A stretch of DNA of 64,000 nucleotides from Alkalihalobacillus sp. CinArs1 (GCF_947387515.1 NZ_CANDOB010000001.1:372001-436000); one strand, 5' to 3'; counted from the first letter of the stretch, positions 30,458 to 40,548 are shown. The notes: generated from the letters alone by a model not told the origin. A program made the numbers and translations.

Positions 30458-31740
30458 TCTCCCGTTTCCTCCTTCAATTTCTTTGTTAGGTAAGAAGTTA
30501 CCTCAGATAAGCGCACTGCTTCCTGATCTCCCGTTTCCATTTCTTTAATGTTGATTTCATCTTTCTGAATCTCTTCATCACCAAGGATCGCCACATACTT
30601 TGCATTCGATCGGTTAGCTGCTTTGAACTGACCTTTCATTTTCCGGTTGAGGTAGTCGCGTTCAGCAGATAGTCCAGCACCTCGTAATTCATGAAGAAGA
30701 CCATTTGAAATTGCCTGTGCTTCTTCTCCCATCGTGACAACATAGCAATCGATCGTTTTTTCGACAGGGAGTTCTACTCCTTCTGCTTCTAGTGCCATCA
30801 GAAGACGTTCGATACTCATCGCAAACCCAATCCCTGGCGTCGTAGGTCCTCCTACTTCTTCAACGAGACCGTTATAACGTCCACCGCCGCTAAGTGTCGT
30901 GATCGCACCGAAGCCCTCTGCCTCGCTCATGATTTCAAATGCAGTATGGTTATAGTAGTCGAGCCCTCTAACAAGACGCTCATCGATAACGTAATCGATC
31001 TTCATGTGATCGAGCGCTTTTTTCACATTGTTGAAATATTGTTCTGATTCTTCGTTTAAGTAGTCAAGAATAGAAGGCGCAGTCGCCATCAGTTCATGAT
31101 CACGGTCTTTTTTACAATCAAGAATACGAAGAGGGTTATTTTCTAGACGATTTTGACAATCGCTACAAAATTCACCGATGCGAGGTTCAAAGTGAGCCAT
31201 CAAAGCTTTACGGTGTGCCTCACGACTTTCTGTGTCACCAAGACTATTCACGTATAGCTTGAGATTTTTTAATCCTAGCTCTTTATAAAAATCGATCGCT
31301 AATGCAATCACTTCAGCATCGATTGAAGGATCGTTACTCCCCATCGCCTCTATTCCGAACTGAACAAACTGTCTCATTCTTCCTGACTGAGGACGCTCAT
31401 AGCGAAACATCGGTCCGATGTAATAAAGCTTGACTGGCTGTTCTGCTATCCCGAACATCTTATTGTTCACAAACGCTCGAACAGCTGATGCAGTACCTTC
31501 AGGACGAAGGGTAAGACTTCTTCCTCCTCGATCTTCAAACGTGTACATTTCTTTTTGAACGATATCTGTTGAATCTCCTACACCACGCTGAAACAATTCA
31601 GTGTGCTCAAAGATAGGTGTACGTAATTCGTGGTAATTATATCTACGACAAATATCTCTCGCCTTTTCTTCTATATATTGCCAAAGCTCAGATGTACCAG
31701 GTAGTATGTCCTGAGTACCTCTTGGATTGTGAAAGCCCAT
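30454..31740 (-). CDS. hisS: Histidyl-tRNA synthetase
   Basis: This 428-residue class II synthetase carries GTQDILPG at the N-terminus, motif 2 ([21 protein letters not shown]) and the histidine-specific [13 protein letters not shown] motif. The C-terminal anticodon-binding domain is complete. It charges tRNA-His. AAGGAGGAGAAAAT precedes the ATG. A T-box leader lies directly upstream, and aspS follows with a 4-bp overlap, the usual hisS-aspS operon of Bacilli. Confidence 0.97.
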   Translation of the reverse strand: MGFHNPRGTQDILPGTSELWQYIEEKARDICRRYNYHELRTPIFEHTELFQRGVGDSTDIVQKEMYTFEDRGGRSLTLRPEGTASAVRAFVNNKMFGIAEQPVKLYYIGPMFRYERPQSGRMRQFVQFGIEAMGSNDPSIDAEVIALAIDFYKELGLKNLKLYVNSLGDTESREAHRKALMAHFEPRIGEFCSDCQNRLENNPLRILDCKKDRDHELMATAPSILDYLNEESEQYFNNVKKALDHMKIDYVIDERLVRGLDYYNHTAFEIMSEAEGFGAITTLSGGGRYNGLVEEVGGPTTPGIGFAMSIERLLMALEAEGVELPVEKTIDCYVVTMGEEAQAISNGLLHELRGAGLSAERDYLNRKMKGQFKAANRSNAKYVAILGDEEIQKDEINIKEMETGDQEAVRLSEVTSYLTKKLKEETGE

Positions 31741-31779
31741 ATTTTCTCCTCCTTAAATCGTAACTAGCCCAAAATTTGG

Positions 31780-32055
31780 GACTAAAAAAAACCCCCATCC
31801 CTGAATATACATTCAGGGACGAGAGTTACCCGCGGTGCCACCCTAATAGAAGGAGTTAATTCCTTCCGCTTTAACAGTTAACGCCTGTAAACGTTGTTCC
31901 CTACTAAGCAGTCTGTTCGGAAACAATCCCAGGAAGTGTCTTTCAAAAATGTGGAATCAAGAATGTTCTCAGCCTACGACATTCTTTCTCTGAAGATCCT
32001 ATCATTTTTTACTTTTCTCCCTCATTGGAGCAACGTATCTAATTACTGAATTGTT
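31780..32055 (-). ncRNA. T-box riboswitch of hisS-aspS
   Basis: The conserved T-box AGGGTGGCACCGCGG is on the minus strand at about 31830-31844. It is followed by a terminator hairpin at 31788-31825 (arms TCCCTGAAT and ATTCAGGGA) and eight or more T. In the upstream stem I region, GATTCCACATTTTTG offers CAC (His) as specifier at 31951-31953. Uncharged tRNA-His would induce both synthetase genes. Confidence 0.92.
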
Positions 32056-32153
32056 TTCTATCATACGAGTCCATGATTTTTTTGTCAAGCCTATTTTTTA
32101 GTGTTAAAAATCTACACCATCGTTATACTGTACTGACTTTAGTAAAATCATGT

Positions 32154-32327
32154 CTATCGCTTCATTTTTTGTTTCATGATTTTGATGCTTTTTAGGGATA
32201 GCCCGAATTCTTCTGCTAATTCCATATTTGATAGACATTGCTCTTTCTGTAAAAAATCATGAAAATCGACGCCAAATTCTGGTTGAGGATTCGTAACGTT
32301 CATCATTTCTTTATTCGTTGATCTCAA
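32154..32327 (-). CDS. Small helix-turn-helix protein (YrzK-like)
   Basis: This 57-residue ORF starts at TTG after AAAGGATGATAACAG. The C-terminal half (NMELAEEFGLSLKSIKIMKQKMKR) reads as a helix-turn-helix of the sigma-70 region 4 or resolvase type. The central part is FGVDFHDFLQKEQCLS. A small gene, yrzK, occupies the same position between hisS and yrvJ in B. subtilis. It is too small to act as a sigma factor. A DNA-binding role is plausible but unproven. Confidence 0.55.
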   Translation of the reverse strand: MRSTNKEMMNVTNPQPEFGVDFHDFLQKEQCLSNMELAEEFGLSLKSIKIMKQKMKR

Positions 32328-32470
32328 CTGTTATCATCCTTTTTTTATGAAGTGTTATACTAGTTTCACCAAAAAATATGATATTTACAACTTCACGAAG
32401 GATTCTTTTTGACCGATAAAGAAATATCGCAATATGTGAAAATTGTAGAGGCAAGGAAAGGAGTTGCAAG

Positions 32471-33907
32471 TTGAAATATTTCGTTTATGTATTTTTGTTA
32501 GCACTGCTAGTATTCCAACTCCCTGCTCACGTATCAGCTGAAAAGAAAGCTGAAATAACAAAAACAATCAATGTTCGTTCTGGTCCATCGCTTTCTTCTC
32601 CCGTTCTTAAACAGGTACATAGCGGTGATGCGCTACCGATAACAGGGAGTTCAGGTGAATGGTTACAAGTAGAGTTAGATACTGGTGAAGGTTGGATTGC
32701 TGGATGGTTGATCGATACCGCTCAGCTTAATGAATCTATAGCGATGATTGAGTCTACTGTATCTGATCTACAAATAAGATCAGGTCCAGGTGAAGACCAC
32801 AGTGTGATCGGTAGTACAAAACCGGGGGAAAAATGGCGTGTATCAGAAACAGAAGGTAATTGGACAGCCATTCACTTCGGTGACCGAATCGGGTGGGTGG
32901 CAACGTGGCTAATCGAAAGCTCTTCTGATACAGAAGCATCTTCCACACCTTTAAAAAAAGAAGTAGCTGCTTCAATCTTAAATGTACGTGATCAACCAGG
33001 TTTAGAAAATAGCATTCTGACTCAGCTACCAGAGGGTACCGTCGTTTCTGAGCTGAAACGATCAGGAGACTGGAGCTTGATTCAATACAGCAACGGTGAG
33101 TCTGGTTGGGTCGATTCTACGTATTTAATCAACACGTCTAAAAGCATTGCATCTAGCTATCTTACGTTACTTTATCATTCTACAAACATTAGAAGTGGTC
33201 CCGGAATCGACTTTCCCGTTGTTTTACAAGGTTCTAAAGATGAGAGATACAAAATTGTAGGAAAAGAAAAGGAATGGTATGAAATCTCATTACAGGACGG
33301 GACCACTGCCTTTGTCGCCGATTGGATCGTCTCAACAGGGTCCTCCCTCGGTCTGCGTACGAACCATTCACGTGGAAAAACTGTCGTATTAGATGCGGGC
33401 CACGGCGGCCATGATAGTGGAGCACTAGGACTTTTCACATATGAAAAATTAATAACGCTTCGAACGACTAAAACGATTGCTGAAAAGCTTAAAGATGCTG
33501 GCATTCGCGTTATCTTAACAAGAGATGGCGATCGTTATGTGCCGCTTTCTGAACGTACTGAGCTTTCTGAACGCTACCAGGCAGATGCATTCGTTAGCGT
33601 CCATTACGACAGCACTGTGGATCCTACAGCAAGTGGTGTTACGACGTATTACTATCATGAGCATCATCAGTCACTCGCTACAAGTATTCATGAGGAAATC
33701 GCTGATACAAACAGCCTTAGAGACAGAGGCGTGCGATTTGGAAATTACTATGTACTACGTAATAATTCGTCACCTTCTGTTCTACTAGAACTAGGCTTCT
33801 TGTCAAATCCATTTGAAGAACAGCAGATCAACAAAAACGATTATCAAGCAACGATGACCTCTAACGTTGCGAACGGTATCATCACTTATCTTAATAAAAA
33901 CCGATAA
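32471..33907 (+). CDS. yrvJ: N-acetylmuramoyl-L-alanine amidase with SH3 repeats (YrvJ)
   Basis: This 478-residue secreted protein starts at TTG after GGAAAGGAGTTGCAAG. A signal peptide covers residues 1-24 (cleavage near AHVSAEKK). Four bacterial SH3 domains follow at about 28-83, 90-150, 165-222 and 232-290, each with a NVRSGPS or IRSGPG motif. The C-terminal Amidase_3 domain (about 300-478) has the zinc ligand motif LDAGHGGHDSGALG, the histidine in VSVHYDST and the catalytic Glu in LELGFLSNPFE. It cuts the bond between MurNAc and L-Ala in the cell wall. Confidence 0.9.
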   Translation: MKYFVYVFLLALLVFQLPAHVSAEKKAEITKTINVRSGPSLSSPVLKQVHSGDALPITGSSGEWLQVELDTGEGWIAGWLIDTAQLNESIAMIESTVSDLQIRSGPGEDHSVIGSTKPGEKWRVSETEGNWTAIHFGDRIGWVATWLIESSSDTEASSTPLKKEVAASILNVRDQPGLENSILTQLPEGTVVSELKRSGDWSLIQYSNGESGWVDSTYLINTSKSIASSYLTLLYHSTNIRSGPGIDFPVVLQGSKDERYKIVGKEKEWYEISLQDGTTAFVADWIVSTGSSLGLRTNHSRGKTVVLDAGHGGHDSGALGLFTYEKLITLRTTKTIAEKLKDAGIRVILTRDGDRYVPLSERTELSERYQADAFVSVHYDSTVDPTASGVTTYYYHEHHQSLATSIHEEIADTNSLRDRGVRFGNYYVLRNNSSPSVLLELGFLSNPFEEQQINKNDYQATMTSNVANGIITYLNKNR

Positions 33908-33913
33908 TACAAA

Positions 33914-33948
33914 AATAAGCAGCAGGGACTAGCCCTGCTGCTTTATTA
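33914..33948. terminator. Bidirectional terminator between yrvJ and dtd
   Basis: An eleven-base-pair hairpin (AAGCAGCAGGG with CCCTGCTGCTT) is flanked by A-rich and T-rich stretches between two convergent genes. Confidence 0.8.
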
Positions 33949-34389
33949 TTCCTTACTATCGATGATAAGAGTAACCGGTCCATCGTTCGTTAACTGAACG
34001 TCCATCATCGCTCCAAACACACCGGATTGTACCTCTACTCCCTTTTCAACGACAAGCTCATTAAACTTCTCGTATAGAACGTTTGCTTCATCAGGTTTTG
34101 CAGCCTTCATGAAGTTAGGTCTTCTTCCTTTTCTGCAATCCCCATAAAGCGTGAATTGAGAAATCGATAGAAGTGAACCACTAGTGTCTTTAAGAGAGAG
34201 GTTCATCTTGTCATTTTCATCTTCAAATATACGAAGATTAACTATTTTGTCAGCCAAGTAAGCAGCGTCTTTTTCCGTATCTTCTTGCGTCACACCGAGC
34301 AGAACAACAAGTCCTGATTCGATTTCACCAACAACTTCTTCATTCACTGTAACCGACGCATACTTTGACCTTTGTACGACAGCTTTCAT
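33946..34389 (-). CDS. dtd: D-aminoacyl-tRNA deacylase
   Basis: This 147-residue enzyme removes D-amino acids from mischarged tRNA. The signature segments [17 protein letters not shown] (about residues 77-93) and the C-terminal [10 protein letters not shown] (about 134-143) form the active site across the dimer. AAAGGGAGTTCATA precedes the ATG. It ends the rel-dtd unit, 20 bp after rel, as in B. subtilis (YrvI). Confidence 0.95.
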   Translation of the reverse strand: MKAVVQRSKYASVTVNEEVVGEIESGLVVLLGVTQEDTEKDAAYLADKIVNLRIFEDENDKMNLSLKDTSGSLLSISQFTLYGDCRKGRRPNFMKAAKPDEANVLYEKFNELVVEKGVEVQSGVFGAMMDVQLTNDGPVTLIIDSKE

Positions 34390-34409
34390 TATGAACTCCC
34401 TTTCTTACG

Positions 34410-36590
34410 CTATTGCATGATTCTTCTAACAGCATAAATATCCGGAATACGCTTCACACGTTCAACAACCTTTTGAAGGTGTGCGGTATTTCGAATCGAT
34501 ACCGTCATGCTGATCGTAGCCATCTTATTGTTATCAGAACGTCCTGAAACAGACGTCATATCTGTCTTTGTTTCTGCAACAGCTTGTAGAACTTCATTCA
34601 GCAACCCTCTTCGGTCATACCCACTGATCTCGATATCTACATTGTAACTTTTTGGTGAATGACTTTCCCATTCAACTTCTAAAAGTCGCTCCTTCGCGTT
34701 ATCTTCGTTCACGTTGGGACAATCTTTTCTATGAATGGATACACCTCTCCCCTTCGTGATATATCCTACGATATCGTCTCCAGGGACGGGATTACAGCAT
34801 CGAGATAGACGAATCAATAAGTTATCGATCCCTTTAACCCTTACGCCAGACTCCGCACGCTTTGGTGCTTGAGAAGGAGAGTGCGTTTTCCCTTCGATAA
34901 TGGAACGCGCAAGCTCTTCTTCTTGCTCTTTCGTCTTTTCTTTTCTCGCTTTTTCCGTAAGTCTTGTAGCGATTTGAGCTGCAGTGATGCCACCATAGCC
35001 TACAGCTGCATACATATCTTCTTCACTTGTAAAATTAAATTTATTTGAGACATTGGCAATGTTTTCTGAAGTTAATACTTCTTTAAGTTCAAAACCGTGC
35101 CCCTTGATTTCCTTTTCTACAAGCTCTCGGCCTTTATCAACATTTTCTTCACGTTTTTCTTTCTTAAACCATTGCTTAATCTTGTTTTTAGCATGCGAAC
35201 TCTGACTGATCTTCAACCAATCTTTACTAGGTCCGTACGAATGCTTAGACGTGAGAACTTCTACGATATCTCCAGTCTTTAGTTTGTAATCGAGCGGAAC
35301 CATCTTTCCATTCACTTTAGCACCGATACACTGGTTTCCTATCTCAGTGTGAATGCGATAAGCAAAATCAAGTGGGACGGAACCTGTTGGAAGCTCGATC
35401 ACATCACCCTTTGGTGTGAATACGAACACCATATCACTAAAAAGATCGATCTTAAGAGACTCCATAAATTCTTCAGCATTCGAAACATCATTTTGCCATT
35501 CAAGAATTTGTCTGAACCAAGATAGCTTCTTCTCAAAAGAACTATTTACTGCACTATCGTTATCCTCTTTGTATGCCCAGTGTGCAGCGATACCGTACTC
35601 CGCCACCTTGTGCATATCTGATGTTCTGATCTGTACCTCAAGAGGATCACCTTTCGGACCGATAACCGTTGTGTGAAGAGACTGGTACATGTTCGCTTTA
35701 GGCATTGCGATATAATCTTTGAATCGACCAGGCATAGGTTTCCAACACGTGTGGATGATTCCAAGTACCGCATAACAGTCTTTAATACTATTTACGATGA
35801 TTCGAACAGCTAGTAGATCATAGATCTCGTTGAATTGCTTATGCTGTTTCGTCATTTTTCGGTAGATGCTGTAAATATGCTTTGGACGTCCAGAAATCTC
35901 AGCATCGATTGAAACTTCTTGAACACGATCTTGTATTTCCCCAACTACCTCATGAACGAAGCCTTCTCGTTCTTCTCGTTTCTTTTGCATGAGATTGACA
36001 ATACGATAATACTGTTGAGGATTTAAATAACGTAAAGCCGTATCTTCAAGCTCCCATTTGATCGTCGAAATACCCAATCGATGGGCTAGAGGAGCAAAAA
36101 TTTCAAGCGTCTCGTTTGCTTTTTGTAATTGCTTTTCTTTCGGCATATGCTTAAGCGTTCGCATATTATGAAGACGGTCAGCAAGCTTGATCAAAATACA
36201 CCTGATATCTTGAGCCATCGCGATCATCATCTTACGGTGATTTTCAGCCTGCTGCTCTCGTTTTGATTTATATTTAATTTTCTTAAGTTTTGTTACTCCG
36301 TCAACGAGCATAGCAAGTTCTGGACTGAACTCGTTCGAAATTTCTTCAAGGGTTACATCTGTATCTTCAACCACATCATGAAGAAACCCGCCAGCTACTG
36401 TTACGGGGTCAACCTCAAGATTCACAAGAATGCCAGCCACCTCGACCGGGTGAATGATATAAGGTTCACCTGATTTACGGTATTGGCCTTCATGTGAGTC
36501 ACGTGCGTATTCGTAAGCTCTTTGTACAAAGGACAAATCTTCCTCCGACAAATACTGCTTCGCTCTTTGCATTACCTCTTCTATGGTCAT
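34410..36590 (-). CDS. relA: Bifunctional (p)ppGpp synthetase/hydrolase Rel
   Basis: This 726-residue protein makes and degrades the stringent-response alarmone. Domains in order are the HD hydrolase (residues about 25-180, with HDVVEDTD and RLHNMRTL), the synthetase (about 200-340, with GRPKHIYSIYRKM and YQSLHTTV), the TGS domain (about 388-450), a helical/zinc-finger region with RLSRCCNPVPGDDI, and a C-terminal ACT domain. Both catalytic parts look intact. AAGGTGATTTC precedes the ATG. A terminator separates it from apt upstream. Confidence 0.96.
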   Translation of the reverse strand: MTIEEVMQRAKQYLSEEDLSFVQRAYEYARDSHEGQYRKSGEPYIIHPVEVAGILVNLEVDPVTVAGGFLHDVVEDTDVTLEEISNEFSPELAMLVDGVTKLKKIKYKSKREQQAENHRKMMIAMAQDIRCILIKLADRLHNMRTLKHMPKEKQLQKANETLEIFAPLAHRLGISTIKWELEDTALRYLNPQQYYRIVNLMQKKREEREGFVHEVVGEIQDRVQEVSIDAEISGRPKHIYSIYRKMTKQHKQFNEIYDLLAVRIIVNSIKDCYAVLGIIHTCWKPMPGRFKDYIAMPKANMYQSLHTTVIGPKGDPLEVQIRTSDMHKVAEYGIAAHWAYKEDNDSAVNSSFEKKLSWFRQILEWQNDVSNAEEFMESLKIDLFSDMVFVFTPKGDVIELPTGSVPLDFAYRIHTEIGNQCIGAKVNGKMVPLDYKLKTGDIVEVLTSKHSYGPSKDWLKISQSSHAKNKIKQWFKKEKREENVDKGRELVEKEIKGHGFELKEVLTSENIANVSNKFNFTSEEDMYAAVGYGGITAAQIATRLTEKARKEKTKEQEEELARSIIEGKTHSPSQAPKRAESGVRVKGIDNLLIRLSRCCNPVPGDDIVGYITKGRGVSIHRKDCPNVNEDNAKERLLEVEWESHSPKSYNVDIEISGYDRRGLLNEVLQAVAETKTDMTSVSGRSDNNKMATISMTVSIRNTAHLQKVVERVKRIPDIYAVRRIMQ

Positions 36591-36721
36591 GAAATCACCT
36601 TAATTACTGTTGGTATATAGCTTCTATTATCGTTAAAAATAGCCTGCATGTAAAGTAATAAAGAAAAATATGTCGCTTTTCATTGATGGAAACAAGTGGA
36701 CACACATGTTTTTAAAGAGAA

Positions 36722-36751
36722 AGAGTGCCCGAAAGATGTTTCGGACACTCT
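36722..36751 (-). terminator. Terminator after apt
   Basis: A hairpin (AGAGTGTCCGAAA with TTTCGGGCACTCT, one G-T type mismatch) follows the apt stop and ends in CTTTCTCTTT on the minus strand. Confidence 0.75.
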
Positions 36752-36758
36752 ATGGTGA

Positions 36759-37271
36759 TCAATAAGTCATTAGTGTAAAGATGTCATGGCGATCTAGGTT
36801 CTTACGTCCTTCTAGGTAAGAAAGTTCAATCATAAACGCAAGTCCAACAACAACTCCACCTAGCTTTTCAACAAGTTCAATCGTAGCGTTGATCGTACCG
36901 CCAGTAGCGAGTAGATCGTCAGTGATTAGAACTCTCTGACCAGGTTTGATCGCATCTTTATGAATCGTTAGTACGTCTTTTCCGTATTCTAGTCCATAGT
37001 CCACTTTAACAACTTCTCGAGGAAGCTTACCTTCTTTACGTACAGGAACAAATCCAATACCTAGAATATAAGCAACAGGACATCCGACGATGAACCCACG
37101 TGCTTCTGGTCCAACGATAACGTCTACGTTCTTATCCTTTGCAAAATCAGCGATGTCGTTAACTACGCCTCTGTACGCCTCACCATTTTGCATGAGCGGG
37201 GTAATATCTTTAAAGCGGATCCCTTCTTTAGGGTAATCTTCAACTACTGCAATATAGTCTTTGTAATTCAT
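36759..37271 (-). CDS. apt: Adenine phosphoribosyltransferase
   Basis: This 170-residue enzyme makes AMP from adenine and PRPP. The PRPP-binding motif [13 protein letters not shown] lies at about residues 115-127, and the [10 protein letters not shown] segment near 54-63 is typical of Apt. GAGGAGGCC precedes the ATG. The stop of recJ lies directly before it, so recJ and apt are cotranscribed. Besides salvage, it removes adenine made by nucleosidases such as MtnN in this window. Confidence 0.96.
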   Translation of the reverse strand: MNYKDYIAVVEDYPKEGIRFKDITPLMQNGEAYRGVVNDIADFAKDKNVDVIVGPEARGFIVGCPVAYILGIGFVPVRKEGKLPREVVKVDYGLEYGKDVLTIHKDAIKPGQRVLITDDLLATGGTINATIELVEKLGGVVVGLAFMIELSYLEGRKNLDRHDIFTLMTY

Positions 37272-39623
37272 TTATTTAATGGCCTCCTCAGTGCTACTGA
37301 AACAATTTACTGATCGATCGAACCAACTTTTCAAAGCGTGATAAGATGAATAGCAAAAATCGTTTTCGAGCTTTGCTTGTTCAAGTTTGCTCTTATACGT
37401 TTTAGAAGAAGTAAGTTCGCTTTTTACAGATTGTGGATTTATTGAAATAAGTCCGTCTTCCATTCTAACAAAGTTCAACTCAAAAAACACCTGTGACATA
37501 AAGTTGACCGTTTCCTTTGACCACCCTTTATGCTTTGCAAGCTTTTCGGCATCTTTCAAATGGAAGCTTCCCCGTTTCATTAAAAATCCATAATACCATT
37601 TAAAATCATCTCGTGATGGAAGTGTTGAAAAGAAATGATCTTCCTCATGCTCAAATACAGCATACGTTCTCTCTGGAATACCACCTTTACGAAAAAGCTC
37701 GATAAGATCTTCTTCAACATAAGGTAGGTCTAGCAACATCACATAGTTATTCTCGAAGGATAACTCTTCTTCAAGAGGGTTCTGCACCACATAATCTTCC
37801 CATTGTTGAATTCCTAGTTTACTAACGGTGGACTCTCTAAAAGCAATCATCGTAAGTTTCTCAAGCGGGAGGTTTTCTAACCTTTTACTGAGATCTCGTA
37901 TCCCTCGATAATCAAAAAGCTGCCATTCGTCTACAGCTAAATCATGAACGAAAATTTGAGGCTTCTTTAATCCGTTCCATTCATTTATAGAGAGCTGACC
38001 AATAACGGAAAGTGCTGCACGTGAAGCGATCTCTTCAAATACATAACCAAAGTTGAAACCAACCCCATCAAGTGTCGATTCTCCTTCTTTCAAGGAAACC
38101 TTCAAATGATTTTCTTGACTACCGATTCTTCTGATCTGAGCCAAGTTCACGTCTTTTAGCATAACGACTGGTTTCGGATTACTTACTCCGAACGGAGCTA
38201 ATAAATTCATCTCCTCAATCGTCTCAAGGGAAATATCATCGATCGCGCAATGCAGATCGATTTTCGTGAGTGGTGTTAAGTCAGCCTCTGTTAGGCTATC
38301 GTTTGCTTGTATGTTCAGTCTGCTTCTTAACTCGTTTAGATATTCTAAGTCGATGGTCATGCCTGCAGCCATCGGATGTCCGCCGAAATGTGGAAGAATA
38401 TCTCGACATTCGGATAGATTCATGAACATATCGAACCCTTCGATACTTCGGGCAGAGCCTTTCGCTACTCCTTTTTCACGATCGATACTCATCACGATGG
38501 TAGGACGATAATATTTCTCGACTAGACGGGAAGCGACAATTCCGATAACGCCAGGGTTCCACCCTTCACGAGCAATAATCAGCACGCGATTGTCATCTAG
38601 TGGGTAATTCATCTCCACTTCTTCTATCGCTTCTTTTGTCATTGTATTCACAAGTTCTTGACGTGCTTTATTTAATGAATCGATCTCTTCAGCAAGCTGC
38701 TTAGCATATTCATAGTCTTCGGTCGTTAATAATTCAACCGCCGGACCAGCATGCTCGAGTCTACCCACCGCATTTAATCTAGGACCGATTCCAAAGCCAA
38801 GGTGTTCTTCATTAAGCTCCTGACCCTTCAAACCGCATACTTCTAATAAAGCTTTTATTCCCGCTTTATCAGAATGCTGAAGGGCACGGATTCCTTCGCT
38901 CGCTATCAATCGGTTCTCATCTTGTAGGGGAACCAAATCGGCAATCGTACCCATCGCCGCAATTTCGAGCAAGTGACCTGGTATTCGACCAAGAAGCGCC
39001 TGTGCTAACTTGAACGCAACACCAACACCAGCAAGGCCTTTAAACGGATAACTGCACTCAGGTTTCTTCGGATTGATAATCGCTAGGGCATCTGGAAGAA
39101 CGGGGGGTGGTTCATGGTGATCTGTGATGAGCAGATCGATTCCGATTTCTTTAGCAACCTCAGCTTCATGTACACCTGAAATGCCTGTATCAACCGTTAC
39201 GATTAAATCATAACCCTCTTCTTTTGCTCTTCGGAATGCAGCTTCGTTAGGACCATATCCTTCTGTGAACCGATTCGGAATATAGTAGTCGAAGTCCGCT
39301 CCAAGTTCTTTGAAGGTATAGATAAGAACAGAAGTACTACTTACTCCATCAGCGTCATAGTCGCCGAAGATGAGGATCTTTTCTTGATTTGTAATTGCTT
39401 CTCTAATTCGTTGAACCGATTCCTTCATTCCATCCATCAAAAAAGGATCATGGTATGATAGATTTTCTTTATATAAAAATTTCCGGGCTTTCTCAACACT
39501 TTGGATCCCTCTATTCACTAATAGAGAGGCAGCAAGTCGTGATATCCCTAACTCACTCTGGAGCTGATCGATGCTAGATTCATCCGATTCAGCTAGCTTC
39601 CAGCGTGTTTTAGACTTTAACAT
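37272..39623 (-). CDS. recJ: Single-stranded-DNA exonuclease RecJ
   Basis: This 783-residue protein is a DHH-family 5'-3' exonuclease. The N-terminal metal motifs are FGDYDADGVSS (about residues 80-90), VTVDTGIS and LLITDHHEPP (about 165). The DHHA1 part contains FGGHPMAAGMTI near 415. An OB-fold follows, and the C-terminal extension of about 200 residues (RecJ_C) is usual in Bacilli. It acts in recombination and mismatch repair. AAGAGGTGATTCG precedes the ATG. Confidence 0.95.
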   Translation of the reverse strand: MLKSKTRWKLAESDESSIDQLQSELGISRLAASLLVNRGIQSVEKARKFLYKENLSYHDPFLMDGMKESVQRIREAITNQEKILIFGDYDADGVSSTSVLIYTFKELGADFDYYIPNRFTEGYGPNEAAFRRAKEEGYDLIVTVDTGISGVHEAEVAKEIGIDLLITDHHEPPPVLPDALAIINPKKPECSYPFKGLAGVGVAFKLAQALLGRIPGHLLEIAAMGTIADLVPLQDENRLIASEGIRALQHSDKAGIKALLEVCGLKGQELNEEHLGFGIGPRLNAVGRLEHAGPAVELLTTEDYEYAKQLAEEIDSLNKARQELVNTMTKEAIEEVEMNYPLDDNRVLIIAREGWNPGVIGIVASRLVEKYYRPTIVMSIDREKGVAKGSARSIEGFDMFMNLSECRDILPHFGGHPMAAGMTIDLEYLNELRSRLNIQANDSLTEADLTPLTKIDLHCAIDDISLETIEEMNLLAPFGVSNPKPVVMLKDVNLAQIRRIGSQENHLKVSLKEGESTLDGVGFNFGYVFEEIASRAALSVIGQLSINEWNGLKKPQIFVHDLAVDEWQLFDYRGIRDLSKRLENLPLEKLTMIAFRESTVSKLGIQQWEDYVVQNPLEEELSFENNYVMLLDLPYVEEDLIELFRKGGIPERTYAVFEHEEDHFFSTLPSRDDFKWYYGFLMKRGSFHLKDAEKLAKHKGWSKETVNFMSQVFFELNFVRMEDGLISINPQSVKSELTSSKTYKSKLEQAKLENDFCYSSYHALKSWFDRSVNCFSSTEEAIK

Positions 39624-39704
39624 CGAATCACCTCTTAACCAGTCTATTATATATAGTTATCGTAAATTTGACCATAGGTTTAGGGAATGAATCTTTTATA
39701 TCAA

Positions 39705-39730
39705 CAAAAAACCTCTGCATATGCAGAGGT
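39705..39730 (-). terminator. Terminator-like hairpin in the recJ upstream gap
   Basis: A perfect palindrome (ACCTCTGCAT with ATGCAGAGGT) is followed by TTTTTTG on the minus strand. It would end a leftward transcript coming from the LapA-type gene or from the gap at 39731-40164. Confidence 0.65.
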
Positions 39731-40164
39731 TCAAGCCTTTATAGAAATTCATGTCATGATTCAGTGCTCCCTATGCCGTAGTCGATGACGATCGCATGCT
39801 TTCCGCGGACGAACGTCCAAGCCCGAGGTGAAACCCACACCCCGGTCTCGGCCGTCCGTACGACCGCAGGAGTCCGCGATCGTCTCTCCTACTTGAGTAG
39901 AATAAGTCCAAAATGAACTTTCCGTCCATTTGCTTAACAAACGAATGTGGGAATTCTACCCAACCTTTTTACAACACGAAATAAAGCTAAAGGATAATGG
40001 ACTCCAGGTCTCTTGCCCAACATGCGACATGTACGGAACATCGTGCGAAGAGAAAGCTACCACTCTGTGAAAAACAAGCAGCCACATATCACCACTACTT
40101 CGTTAACAGATTCCTTGAGAGTTTTCAACATTCTGCAAAACCCCTGCATATTTAGGAGTCCTTA
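39731..40164. other. Non-coding gap with a palindromic repeat
   Basis: This 434-bp stretch lies between recJ and the LapA-type gene. It contains the palindromic element at 39783-39895 and a 35-codon minus-strand ORF (39934-40041) that lacks a ribosome binding site. I see no convincing gene. Confidence 0.6.
39783..39895. repeat. GC-rich palindromic intergenic element
   Basis: The outer arms GACGATCGC and GCGATCGTC pair, with GCGGAC opposite GTCCGC inside. The internal part GAACGTCCAAGCCCGAG pairs partly with CTCGGCCGTCCGTAC. The GC content is clearly above the flanking AT-rich sequence. From memory, similar TTTCCGCGGACGA elements occur between genes in alkaliphilic and related Bacillaceae. 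It resembles a REP-like or small non-autonomous mobile repeat. Confidence 0.55.
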
Positions 40165-40509
40165 CTATTTGCTCTCAGATTCAGTCTTAGAATGAGTGTC
40201 TACAGGCTCCACTTCTTCAGCAGGAGGCGTCTCCTCTGGCTGAGGTGTTTGTTTAGGTTGCTCTGAATAAGCAAGATTTTCTTTACGAAGCCTTTTCACT
40301 TCTCTACTGAGTTTGTAGTACTTCACCATTCCAAACCCCAGTACAAGAATTGCTCCCATTAAAACGGAACCAAGAATGACAAGCACGAGCGGCCATTCAG
40401 ACGTACCGAAAACATAATTTACTTGAACCGGATCAACGTTTACCACCGAAAATACAGCTATAATCAATGCGAAAATAAGAGCAACAACCAGTCCCCATTG
40501 TCCCTTCAT
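40165..40509 (-). CDS. LapA family membrane protein (DUF1049)
   Basis: This 114-residue protein has two membrane segments (about residues 4-24 and 38-62) followed by a basic region (YYKLSREVKRLRKEN) and a Pro/Glu-rich tail. The FSVVNVDPVQVNYVFG segment between the helices is typical of LapA/DUF1049 proteins. GGGGAGGTTGAAACG precedes the ATG. Its role in Gram-positive bacteria is unknown. It lies downstream of a cation efflux gene and may share its transcript. Confidence 0.75.
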   Translation of the reverse strand: MKGQWGLVVALIFALIIAVFSVVNVDPVQVNYVFGTSEWPLVLVILGSVLMGAILVLGFGMVKYYKLSREVKRLRKENLAYSEQPKQTPQPEETPPAEEVEPVDTHSKTESESK

Positions 40510-40548
40510 CGTTTCAACCTCCCCATATTAAAAGTCTATTCTTTTCAA

